From assembly GCA_903881565.1 (NCBI GenBank), contig CAIRTR010000206.1, positions 1-41,632 on the forward strand: a stretch of DNA of 41,632 nucleotides, read 5' to 3'. The translations under genes and the position numbers were made by a program. Positions 26,705 to 34,496 of this stretch are shown here, in pieces. The notes below the pieces were generated by a model. The model had not been told where the DNA came from. It ran no database searches and saw only the letters and a list, made by a program, of their open reading frames with translations. Origin of the DNA: Oligoflexia bacterium. Lineage in GTDB: Bacteria; Bdellovibrionota; UBA1018. Each line of letters opens with the position of its first letter. The first letter of the stretch is position 1.

Positions 26705-27633
26705 CTGGCGCGCCTTTTCTTCGCGACCCAGGCAATCCCCGCTGCATTTAGCTTTAGATCCAGATCGAGAAGCTTCCAAGCTGCGAGTCCGAGCGTGATT
26801 TTGCGAGCCTCGAAGCTCTTGGCGAAAAACCGGCGCATATGACCTTCGCAGAACTTATCCAATTCGGCATCAGTCAAGCGACTTGCGGAGGCTTCGTGCA
26901 GAAGTCCTTCACAAAATTCCAGGTGATCTTCTAACTGCTCCGCCGCCTGCGCGAGAGCGGTGAGTTTTCCAAAATGGGTCAAATACACAGAGGTCGCGCC
27001 CGTGGCTAAAATCTTCTTGATGCTCGCTTTCGCTTCGATGGGATCAAAGTCGGTAGGACTGCTCGAAGGAAATATGAAAAGACCCTGTGACTGCAACCCG
27101 GGATAGGCCAAACCAAACGCATCGCCCGAGAACACGGTATTCGCTCCCGAGTCGTGAATGCACATATGATGGTTCGCGTGACCGCGCGTGTGCAGAAAAC
27201 GTAAAGTACGCTCGCCCCAGACGTGCTGTGTGCCATCCTCCATCACCTGCACCCGCTCTGCGGCAATGGGTTTGATCTCTCCGTAAAGCTGAGCAAACCG
27301 CTGCTCACCATAAACTACTTTTGCGCTGGCGATCAGTTTCGTGGGATCAATGAGATGCTTGGCTGCCCTTGGATGTGCAAGTAGCTTTGCATTCGGACAA
27401 AGCCGCATCAACTCACCCGCGCCGCCGGCGTGATCTAAGTGTGCGTGGGTCACAATCACGTAGTCAACATGCTCCGGCGTCAGACCCTGGTCCTCAAGGG
27501 CACGTAGCAGCGTCGGCACCGCATGCTCGGTATTGGTCTCGACAAAAGCCGCACGACCGCTTTCCACCAGCAGAAAAGCAGCGGCGATTTCGGGGCCAAA
27601 ATAATTGCAATCAATGACAACAGGATCGATCAT
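26701..27633 (-). CDS. Metallo-beta-lactamase-fold hydrolase
   Basis: VTHAHLDHAGG at residues 62-71 gives the HxHxDH zinc motif (H63, H65, D67, H68). HTRGHANHHMCIHD (H about 150), VFSGDAFGL (bridging Asp) and YLTHFGK (last His) complete the binuclear site. A helical C-terminal half (QAAEQLEDHLEFCEGLLHEA) follows, as in glyoxalase-II-like and related MBL hydrolases. The substrate is unknown. The ATG overlaps the stop of the small membrane protein by ATGA. It is the fourth gene of the operon starting at 29985. 310 aa. Confidence 0.88.
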   Translation of the reverse strand: MIDPVVIDCNYFGPEIAAAFLLVESGRAAFVETNTEHAVPTLLRALEDQGLTPEHVDYVIVTHAHLDHAGGAGELMRLCPNAKLLAHPRAAKHLIDPTKLIASAKVVYGEQRFAQLYGEIKPIAAERVQVMEDGTQHVWGERTLRFLHTRGHANHHMCIHDSGANTVFSGDAFGLAYPGLQSQGLFIFPSSSPTDFDPIEAKASIKKILATGATSVYLTHFGKLTALAQAAEQLEDHLEFCEGLLHEASASRLTDAELDKFCEGHMRRFFAKSFEARKITLGLAAWKLLDLDLKLNAAGIAWVAKKRRAS

Positions 27634-27809
27634 TTTGATGCTGGGGCGGGCGCCAATGCAGGAGTCCCAAAAGCAGGCGCCGGAATCGACATCGTGGCCG
27701 CGGGCGGCGGCTCTGCATTCTTTTCACGCACCACCGTGACAATCGTCATGATCAAACTCAAAGCCACACCTGCGACTCCAATGCCAAAAACTACACTTAC
27801 ATTTTTCAT
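27630..27809 (-). CDS. 59-residue single-pass membrane protein in the PLP/creatininase operon
   Basis: Reading the minus strand from ATG 27809 gives MKNVSVVFGIGVAGVALSLI then MTIVTVVREKNAEPPPAATM and a Pro/Ala tail ending in SK. Residues about 4-28 form one membrane helix or uncleaved signal; the tail is Pro/Ala-rich. The ATG overlaps the creatininase stop (ATGA), and the stop overlaps the MBL start (ATGA). GAAGG precedes it about 10 nt upstream. The double overlap and ribosome site argue it is a real gene despite its size. No family was recognised; a membrane anchor or exported peptide is possible. Confidence 0.7.
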   Translation of the reverse strand: MKNVSVVFGIGVAGVALSLIMTIVTVVREKNAEPPPAATMSIPAPAFGTPALAPAPASK

Positions 27810-28528
27810 ACGTTTAGTGCCTTCTGAATTTCTTCACTGAGTTCGGAGACAATGAGCGACAAAATCCTTGGGCCATACTCTGCACGAGCTAGACCAGGGT
27901 TTGAGGCTACCGTCCCATCAGGATAATTTTTGCGAAATTCTTTTGCCGTCAGCGGCCATGGAAAATCGGTTTTCTTTTGCACGTACTCATACGAGGGAAC
28001 ATCCAGACCTTCGATGAAATAGCTTAACGAAACTTCCGTCGGAGTCGCATGGGACCCTTCAAGCTCGCCAAAAAGCTCCTTCGCAAGAGCTGCGACTTTG
28101 GGTGACTTCCACCATGGGAAATAGTAAAAATCCGCGCCCTCACGCGCGTCACACTTAAACTCTTGAAACGCGGAACGCAGGGAAGGCTCGTTTCCACCGT
28201 GGCCATTGATCACAAAGAACCGCCGAAAGCCTGAATGATAGAAACTTCTAAAAACCTCGCACAACATCGCCTGATAAACGCTCGGGCGAAGAGTCGCTGA
28301 CCCCGGATAGTCCATGTGATGGCTGGCCATCCCATAACAAAGCGGAGGGGCCACCGGGATCTTCAACGCTTTTCCTAGTTCCTGTGCCACACGATTTGCC
28401 GTAATCCAATCCGTACCCAAAATCCCGGTCGGCCCATGCTGCTCAAGACTCCCCGTCGGAATCAAGATCGCATTCTTTGCTTTGAGATACTCTCCCACCT
28501 GGGGAGACGTCATCGCACTTAAATTCAT
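27806..28528 (-). CDS. Creatininase-family amidohydrolase
   Basis: ILIPTGSLEQHGPTGILGTD gives the metal ligands E29, H31 and D40 of the creatininase fold. GMASHHMDYPGSATL, INGHGGNEPSLRSAF (second metal site) and HATPTEVSLSYF follow the family. Relatives include creatinine amidohydrolase, MftE and ArfB (FAPy deformylase). Which reaction applies cannot be read from sequence. Length 240 aa. ATG overlaps the stop of the upstream PLP enzyme, and its own stop overlaps the 59-aa gene, both by ATGA. Confidence 0.88.
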   Translation of the reverse strand: MNLSAMTSPQVGEYLKAKNAILIPTGSLEQHGPTGILGTDWITANRVAQELGKALKIPVAPPLCYGMASHHMDYPGSATLRPSVYQAMLCEVFRSFYHSGFRRFFVINGHGGNEPSLRSAFQEFKCDAREGADFYYFPWWKSPKVAALAKELFGELEGSHATPTEVSLSYFIEGLDVPSYEYVQKKTDFPWPLTAKEFRKNYPDGTVASNPGLARAEYGPRILSLIVSELSEEIQKALNV

Positions 28529-29985
28529 AACTTTGCCAAAACACCCGTTTTTTCGTTAAAATCGTTAATGAGCTTATCCCACTCATGTACTTGCGAGAAC
28601 TTCTCATCCCAAAACGCAGGATCCCAAAGGGCATTAAGGTCTTCGACCGTTCGCCCTTGCTGCTCAACCCAGGTGAAGTACTTGAGGTTATGCAACGCTT
28701 TGCGATCTTGGTAGCCTAATTCGCGCATATTATCCGTCGCGGTGCCGCGCATGTAGCGCTCGAGATCAACCGTCGCCGTCATTTCATTATAAGGACCGAG
28801 CTGCTGCCTAAGTTCACCCAAGCGAGACTGATACATCTCAGCCGAATCCGTAAACACGGTAAAGATCACATCATCTTTTCCATACTCAAAATACTTGGCC
28901 ATCTTCACGGCCGTCATAAGGTTCGAGATACTCGAAATCCCCAAGAGTGGAAGCTGCTTTAACATTTTTTCGCTCACACCCTGATGCGCAAGAACCGACT
29001 GTCCTGCGGGCTCATTGAAGAGTCGCAAAACACGCATCGGGTTTTCATCATCAATTGCCACAACTGCGTCCGTGTTGCGCACGTTGTGAACCCAAGGAAT
29101 ATGCTTATCGCCAATCCCTTCGATACGATGTCCGCCGAAACCATTGCGAAGCAACGTTGGGCACTGAAGCGCTTCAGAAGCCGCAATTTGAACTCCAGGA
29201 AAATTCTTTTTAAGATAGTCGCCGGCCGAAATCGTCCCAGCCGATCCTGTTGCTGAAACGTAAGCCGCAAGACGGGAATTAGGGCCCTTCATCGCCTCAA
29301 AAGCTTCGCGAATTGCATTGCCGGTCACGTTATAATGCCAGGCAGCGTTTCCGAATTCCTCAAATTGATTGAAAATCACACAGTCTTTACGGTTCTTTTT
29401 GATATCCCAGCAAGCATCGTAAATCTCTTTAACGTTACTTTCGCATCCCTTGGTCGCAATCACTTCTGCGCCGATTTTCTTGAGCCACTCAAAACGCTCT
29501 TTGCTCATCTCTTCAGGCAAAATAGCGACGGCAGTACAGCCGAGGAGTGCACAATCAAATGCGCCCCCACGGCAGTAGTTTCCGGTCGAAGGCCACACTG
29601 CTTTTTGGGTATCCGGATCGAATTCACCCGTCATCAAACGCGGCACGAGACAACCGAAGGCTGCGCCGACTTTATGCGCGCCGGTCGGAAAGTATTTTCC
29701 AATCAAGCCCACAACCTTGGCATCAATGCCCGTAATCTCGCGCGGAATCTCAATTGCGTTTACACCACCATACAGACCCGTTTGAATATCGTTTTTCCAG
29801 GTAATCCGGAAAAGATTTAAAGGATGCGTATCCCAAAGTCCAATCGCAGGAAGTTTGGCTTTGATCTTCTCAGAGATCTTCTTGGGATCCATTTGTTCAG
29901 CAAACGTCGGAATCACGACGCCACGATCCTGACAACGCTTGATGGTTTTTTTGACAACGGCTTCATTAATTTTAGTAGTTTTCAC
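28525..29985 (-). CDS. PLP-dependent fold-type-II enzyme (tryptophan synthase beta/cysteine synthase superfamily)
   Basis: PTGAHKVGAAFGCLVP places the Schiff-base Lys at about 105, and PSTGNYCRGGAFDCALLG is the substrate/phosphate loop of the STGN type. YVSATGSAGTISAGDYLKKN is the Gly-rich PLP phosphate site. At 486 aa it is longer than cysteine synthase (about 310), with an added C-terminal region (from about 370) not recognised. It is not threonine synthase (that is at 31879). The start is GTG 29985, with GAGGAA 8 nt upstream, both in a hairpin (29982-30007). First gene of an operon with creatininase, 59-aa membrane protein and MBL hydrolase, all joined by 4-nt overlaps. The pathway is unknown. 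Confidence 0.8.
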   Translation of the reverse strand: MKTTKINEAVVKKTIKRCQDRGVVIPTFAEQMDPKKISEKIKAKLPAIGLWDTHPLNLFRITWKNDIQTGLYGGVNAIEIPREITGIDAKVVGLIGKYFPTGAHKVGAAFGCLVPRLMTGEFDPDTQKAVWPSTGNYCRGGAFDCALLGCTAVAILPEEMSKERFEWLKKIGAEVIATKGCESNVKEIYDACWDIKKNRKDCVIFNQFEEFGNAAWHYNVTGNAIREAFEAMKGPNSRLAAYVSATGSAGTISAGDYLKKNFPGVQIAASEALQCPTLLRNGFGGHRIEGIGDKHIPWVHNVRNTDAVVAIDDENPMRVLRLFNEPAGQSVLAHQGVSEKMLKQLPLLGISSISNLMTAVKMAKYFEYGKDDVIFTVFTDSAEMYQSRLGELRQQLGPYNEMTATVDLERYMRGTATDNMRELGYQDRKALHNLKYFTWVEQQGRTVEDLNALWDPAFWDEKFSQVHEWDKLINDFNEKTGVLAKL

Positions 29986-30007
29986 GGTTTTTTCCTCGGA
30001 ACCGTGA
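29982..30007 (-). promoter_or_regulatory. Hairpin enclosing the ribosome site and GTG start of the PLP operon
   Basis: On the minus-strand mRNA, TCACGGTT and AACCGTGA are perfect 8-bp complements around a 10-nt loop holding GAGGAA. The start GTG lies in the 3' arm and the Shine-Dalgarno in the loop. Such a structure could control initiation or be a protein/ligand-responsive site. No known riboswitch match is visible. Confidence 0.45.
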
Positions 30008-30101
30008 CCGTACCGCTAGGGGGAGGGGTGGGTCAAGGGGGGATTTTCACAAGATGCGTCACAAGTGGGCAAAGTTTGCCGAATTCCATATTCCCAGAAG
30101 C

Positions 30102-30110
30102 TGGTACAAT
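30102..30110 (+). promoter_or_regulatory. Extended -10 promoter for the secreted-protein pair
   Basis: TGGTACAAT contains a TGn extension and TACAAT (5 of 6). It predicts a transcription start about 30117, only some 6 nt before ATG 30123, so initiation would be near leaderless. No good -35 is seen. Confidence 0.35.
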
Positions 30111-30122
30111 AAATAGAGTCAG

Positions 30123-30791
30123 ATGACACGGACCCTAAGTTTTATCATTATCGCGATTGCCTGTATGTCTCCAGTTTCGGCTCATGCGAAACCAGGGGAC
30201 TGGTCGCAGTTGGAAAACTTCTCAAGATACACTTATACATGTCGCACCGAAGTCCTGAGTGAATCTTTGCAAGATATTCCGGGTTTGTTTGAGAACTTTT
30301 TTCCCGCGGGAGCAAAAATCTCCGGGCGCGAGCTGAAAAGTGTGCCCGACACCCATGGCGCTTACATTCCTAAAATTTCGTTTGATGCGCAAGTTAAGTA
30401 CGGAATCATCTTCGCGACTGTCCATGTTGTGGGAAAAGCAAAGAGCATCAAGATCAAATGCGCTAAACCCGCTGAGCCCATGGGGCATTCGGTGAATCTC
30501 GACCTTAGGGAGTCTGATGAACCGGTCACAGCTAATGTGTCCAATTTCAGAGTGGATATCTGCTACACCAAAGGACGCGACGGACTTTTTAACATCCAGG
30601 CCAAGAGCTATATTCAAGAAGGACCCGATTACGGAAAATTGGCTGGCCCAATTGCCCGGGACCTCATCATGTCACAGGGGCACCCCCTTTTAGAGGCATT
30701 GAATGCGCGAATGCTTCAGATTCAGTCAACGAAAGTGCTTAAAACCGGCAAATCAGAGCCGGGAGCTGCCCCTGTTTGTGGGGAGAAATAG
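30123..30791 (+). CDS. Secreted protein of unknown function (222 aa)
   Basis: MTRTLSFIIIAIACMSPVSA then HAK is a signal peptide. The mature protein has Cys in YTCRTEVL, KIKCAKPAEP and VDICYTKGRD, and a mixed alpha/beta look (SGRELKSVPDTHGAYIPKIS). No family was recognised. It is followed after 3 nt by another secreted protein, so both are likely co-expressed. A candidate extended -10 lies just before the ATG. Confidence 0.65.
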   Translation: MTRTLSFIIIAIACMSPVSAHAKPGDWSQLENFSRYTYTCRTEVLSESLQDIPGLFENFFPAGAKISGRELKSVPDTHGAYIPKISFDAQVKYGIIFATVHVVGKAKSIKIKCAKPAEPMGHSVNLDLRESDEPVTANVSNFRVDICYTKGRDGLFNIQAKSYIQEGPDYGKLAGPIARDLIMSQGHPLLEALNARMLQIQSTKVLKTGKSEPGAAPVCGEK

Positions 30792-30794
30792 GCA

Positions 30795-31907
30795 ATGATG
30801 AAATTTTTTATCATTGTCGCACTTCTTCGCTCATCTGCTGCCCTTGCGGGTTCACCACCCGACTTCGCGAAGAGTTGCCTTGCGCCTTCTCGGATCCAGA
30901 GTCCTGATCAGAGCGCTTCGTTTACCGAAATAGATCGCAACTTCGCCGGAGCGGTTCAAGTGATGCAATATAAGGGGGCGACAACCGATCGCTCCGCGAA
31001 CTTTGGTGCGATCGCCTTCTTCACAGATTCAGTTGAAAACGATAATGCCTTTTTTGAGCGTGCCTTTCGCTTCTATTCTGAGCTCAAAAAGATTGACCAA
31101 GAGGACGTAGAACATTTAGGCGCAATTGACGAAACCGCGAAGCTCGACGTTTATGCGCTTGCCCTAAAACACAGCAATAACAATCCCTACATCGCCCTCA
31201 AACTCTTGGCCGTATATGGGCATGACAATATCGGAACCGCACTTTATCCGCAGGGTTGTCGATCCACACACTTAAATACAGTGGGTCCCCTTTTGAATTC
31301 TCAACTTTACAAACCGGGCTCCCTCTCTGGGATTCAATATCCCACCCCTTGGGTTGAAAAGGGGTTAGAGATCGGAAAGAACTGTAATGCCATTGACGAA
31401 GTAAAACTAATTTATCGCCGGCTCTGCGATGACAACCAAGACAAATATCAAGCGGACTACTATCATGTGATTGCCTCGGCCTTTCTGGCCTGCCGAAACC
31501 GCGTCGTTAAAAACAAAATCCCTTCGCTGGTTGCCTTGGATTTTCTAACTGATAAGGCTTTTTATTTTTTTGAAACTCAGAAAGTAAAAGAATATAAAAT
31601 CGAACGCTTTCGAGAAGAAGTCACCATGGGAGTTTCTGACTCTTCTTCACCCATGTTTCGTGGCCTTAATAAGGGTCTCGACAATATCGCCGAAGGAAAA
31701 AGCGAGATCTTACCCGCTGACGAGATCGCGTTGCTCGACGCCAACGATCAGGCTGCACTGAAAGCCATCTTAGCGCGCTATAAATTCGAAGTCGACTTTA
31801 GGCAAGAGCAGCATCGCATGGGGCTCGCCTTCGGTGCGAAGGCGTGCAAAGACATTTATTCCTTCGCAATCACCGATCCTAAAGTTTGCGCGCATTGTCC
31901 GCCATAA
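30795..31907 (+). CDS. Secreted protein of unknown function (370 aa)
   Basis: MMKFFIIVALLRSSAALAGS gives a signal peptide. The mature part is helical, with FFERAFRFYSELKKIDQEDV, ALALKHSNNNPYIALKLLAV and many Cys (KSCLAP, QGCRST, KNCNAI, RRLCDD, FLACRN, KACKDI, KVCAHCPP) suggesting disulfides in the periplasm. No family was recognised. GGGGAG lies about 9 nt before ATG 30795; ATG 30798 is an alternative. The 3' end overlaps thrC by 29 nt on the opposite strand. Confidence 0.65.
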   Translation: MMKFFIIVALLRSSAALAGSPPDFAKSCLAPSRIQSPDQSASFTEIDRNFAGAVQVMQYKGATTDRSANFGAIAFFTDSVENDNAFFERAFRFYSELKKIDQEDVEHLGAIDETAKLDVYALALKHSNNNPYIALKLLAVYGHDNIGTALYPQGCRSTHLNTVGPLLNSQLYKPGSLSGIQYPTPWVEKGLEIGKNCNAIDEVKLIYRRLCDDNQDKYQADYYHVIASAFLACRNRVVKNKIPSLVALDFLTDKAFYFFETQKVKEYKIERFREEVTMGVSDSSSPMFRGLNKGLDNIAEGKSEILPADEIALLDANDQAALKAILARYKFEVDFRQEQHRMGLAFGAKACKDIYSFAITDPKVCAHCPP

Positions 31908-33132
31908 GCTCCCGCAACGCCCCCATATTTGGCTCAATCAAGCTTGGTTTCCCTACCGCTTTCATCGCACTCGCCACGTCTTTTAAACCATTGCCCGTAA
32001 TAAGCGCCACGACTGTCTCATCGGAGCGAATACGCGTAGAATCTACGGCTTTTTTCAGGCCCGCAATCGATGCCGCGGCCGCAGGTTCTGCAAATACGCC
32101 CTCGGCACGAGCGAGCGTCGTCATCGCTTCTAGAATTTCTGCATCACTCACATGAATCGGAAAACCCTTGGACTCTTGAAGTGCGCGAACCGCAGCCCGA
32201 CCATCGCGCGGGATGCTCACCGAAATACTATCCGCCAACGTCTCGCCTGAAACCGCAGGCAAGGGCCCCCCGGATTCAAACGCGCGCATGATCGAATCAC
32301 TCCCGCCCGCTTGCACGCCCACGAGTTGCGGCAAGCGATCAATCAAGCCCAATTCATAGAAGTCACGAAAGCCTTTCCAGATCCCACTGATGATGTTGCC
32401 ATCGCCCACGGGTACGAAAACTTTATCGGGGCACTTGAAACCGAGCTGTTCAATAATCTCATAGGAACACGTTTTCTTACCTTCGCGCGTGTAGGGATTA
32501 AATCCCGTATTGCGGTTGTACCAACCGTATTCAGCGCAGGCCTCGAGACATAAATCAAAAGCCTGATCATAAGTGCCCTTCACCGTGATGACTTGCGCGC
32601 CAAAAACTAAGAGCTGCGCAATTTTTGCGGCAGGCGCCGTTTGTGGGACAAAAATCACGGTCTTCAGATTCATGGCCGACGCCAGACACGCGAGCGATGA
32701 TGCAGCGTTTCCCGTGGAAGCGCCCGAAACGACCTTCTCGCCTTGCTCCAGGGCTCGCGCAACGGCGACGAATCCGGCGCGATCTTTAAATGAAGCGCTG
32801 GGGTTGCGGCCGTCGTCCTTGATATAAAGGTGAGTGAGGCCTAGAGATTCCCCTAAGTTTTTTGAAGGATAAAGGGGAGTCCAGCCAATTTGAACGGGAG
32901 GCGCAAACTTTCGCCCCTCCAAAGGCAACAAATCCAGGTAGCGCCAAACACTTCGCTCTGCGTTATTTTCAAGGGATTTACGCGAGACGCTCAAACCGAT
33001 TTTCTTGTAATCGTAGAGGACCTCAAGGTTACCCCCACAGGCGGGGCACACGTAAAGCCGCTTGGCAGTCTCGGGAGAATACCCGACTTCTTTCTTGCAC
33101 TCAAAACAGCAAAACCCGCGAATATTCGCCAT
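31879..33132 (-). CDS. thrC: Threonine synthase with N-terminal zinc ribbon
   Basis: It converts O-phosphohomoserine to threonine with PLP. The N-terminus has two CxxC pairs (C9/C12 and C29/C32), a zinc-ribbon seen in this threonine synthase class. GRNPSASFKDRAGFVAVARA holds the PLP Lys116, and SGASTGNAASSLACLASAMN is the phosphate/substrate loop. C-terminal GVFAEPAAAASIAGLKKAVD is also typical. The start ATG 33132 has GGGGAGGAG 9 nt upstream; the longer frame to 33213 overlaps the next gene's leader. Length 417 aa. Divergent from the aminotransferase. Confidence 0.92.
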   Translation of the reverse strand: MANIRGFCCFECKKEVGYSPETAKRLYVCPACGGNLEVLYDYKKIGLSVSRKSLENNAERSVWRYLDLLPLEGRKFAPPVQIGWTPLYPSKNLGESLGLTHLYIKDDGRNPSASFKDRAGFVAVARALEQGEKVVSGASTGNAASSLACLASAMNLKTVIFVPQTAPAAKIAQLLVFGAQVITVKGTYDQAFDLCLEACAEYGWYNRNTGFNPYTREGKKTCSYEIIEQLGFKCPDKVFVPVGDGNIISGIWKGFRDFYELGLIDRLPQLVGVQAGGSDSIMRAFESGGPLPAVSGETLADSISVSIPRDGRAAVRALQESKGFPIHVSDAEILEAMTTLARAEGVFAEPAAAASIAGLKKAVDSTRIRSDETVVALITGNGLKDVASAMKAVGKPSLIEPNMGALRELMADNARKL

Positions 33133-33197
33133 AACCAGGGTCTCCTCCCCAATGCTTTCATTTTGTCTTCTGACCGAATCTGGACTAGAGATATAGC

Positions 33198-34496
33198 ATG
33201 AAATTAATCGCAAATCGAATGAAGGTGCTCGGTACTGAAAACGCGTTCAAGGTGGGGGACGACATCAAGCGCGCCGAACAATTGGGCGTCAAAGTGATTC
33301 GCTTCAACTTGGGCGAGCCCGACTTCAACAGTGCCGACTTCATCAATAAAGTCGCCATCGAACACATTCAAAAAGGTAACTCCCACTACTGCCCCCCTGC
33401 TGGACTTGAGTCCTTGCGCAAGGCGATTGCCAAACAGGTTTCTGAAACCCGCGGAATCAAAATCGATCCCGACCACGTGATCGTCACTACCGGCGCGAAA
33501 CCTCCCATCGGCTACGCGCTGATGACTTACGTCAACCCAGGAGATGAAGTCATTTATCCAAGTCCTGGGTTTCCGATTTATGAATCGTGGATTACGTTTA
33601 TGGGCGCTAAAGCTGTCCCCCTTCACTTAGATGAGAAGAAGGGATTTTCATTTTCAGCAGCCGACCTCAAGAAGTTGATCACGAAAAAAACCAAACTCAT
33701 TTTCATCAACTCGCCTTCTAACCCTACCGGCGGCGTGCTCTCTCAAACTGACATCGAGGAAATTGCGGCTGTTATTATGAAAAACTGCCACAAAGATGTT
33801 CGCGTCTATTCTGATGAAGTTTACGAACACATCACTTTTGACGGACTCAATCACGTCAGCATCGCCTCTGTTCCAGGGATGCTGGAGCGCACCATCATCG
33901 TGAGCGGACACTCCAAGAGTTTTGCGATGACGGGATGGCGCCTGGGCTATGCGATCTTGCCCACGGCCGAAGAAGCAGGAATGTTCAAAAACCTCAACAT
34001 CAATAGTTACTCGTGTACGGCTCCTTTTATTCAAGAAGCGGGACGCGAAGCTTACGAAAATCACGAGAGTGAACGCGTGATCAAACACATGGTGGGCGAA
34101 TTTCAAAAGCGGCGCGATTTTGTGGTTGCAGCCCTTAATGACATTCCGGGTGTGACCTGCGCCATGCCCAAGGGCGCGTTCTACGTTTTCCCAAATATCG
34201 GCGGCATTTGTGAGAGCATCGGCGCGATTGAAAAGCACAAGAAACTCCCTCGCGCTATTCAAGCGAAGACCACGCCCTCCTCTCTGTTTCAAAAATTTCT
34301 GATCTATCGCCATGGCGTCGCCACCATGGATCGTAAATCCTTTGGCGCGATCGGCTCCAAGGGCAAGCACTATCTCAGAATTTCTACGGCGACTGATTTA
34401 AAATCGCTTGAAGAAGGCATCAGCCGAATCAAAAAGGCGTCGAAGGACAAAGTGGGCTTTGCCTCGTTCGTTAAAGAAGGGAAATACTACGTATGA
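33198..34496 (+). CDS. Class I/II PLP-dependent aminotransferase (aspartate-aminotransferase-like)
   Basis: NLGEPDFNSADF, YPSPGFPIYES, INSPSNPTGGVLS and SDEVYEHITFDG are fold-type-I aminotransferase motifs; SGHSKSFAMTGWRLGY places the PLP Lys at 240. Length 432 aa. Substrates are likely aspartate or aromatic amino acids, but cannot be fixed. Its stop overlaps the start of the transketolase-like gene (ATGA), implying they work together. Ribosome site is weak (GAGAT). Confidence 0.9.
   Translation: MKLIANRMKVLGTENAFKVGDDIKRAEQLGVKVIRFNLGEPDFNSADFINKVAIEHIQKGNSHYCPPAGLESLRKAIAKQVSETRGIKIDPDHVIVTTGAKPPIGYALMTYVNPGDEVIYPSPGFPIYESWITFMGAKAVPLHLDEKKGFSFSAADLKKLITKKTKLIFINSPSNPTGGVLSQTDIEEIAAVIMKNCHKDVRVYSDEVYEHITFDGLNHVSIASVPGMLERTIIVSGHSKSFAMTGWRLGYAILPTAEEAGMFKNLNINSYSCTAPFIQEAGREAYENHESERVIKHMVGEFQKRRDFVVAALNDIPGVTCAMPKGAFYVFPNIGGICESIGAIEKHKKLPRAIQAKTTPSSLFQKFLIYRHGVATMDRKSFGAIGSKGKHYLRISTATDLKSLEEGISRIKKASKDKVGFASFVKEGKYYV

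Noticed and set aside
33654-34370. Long minus-strand ORF (238 aa) opposite the aminotransferase
   Set aside because: Shadow of a clear PLP aminotransferase; no motifs and no ribosome site.
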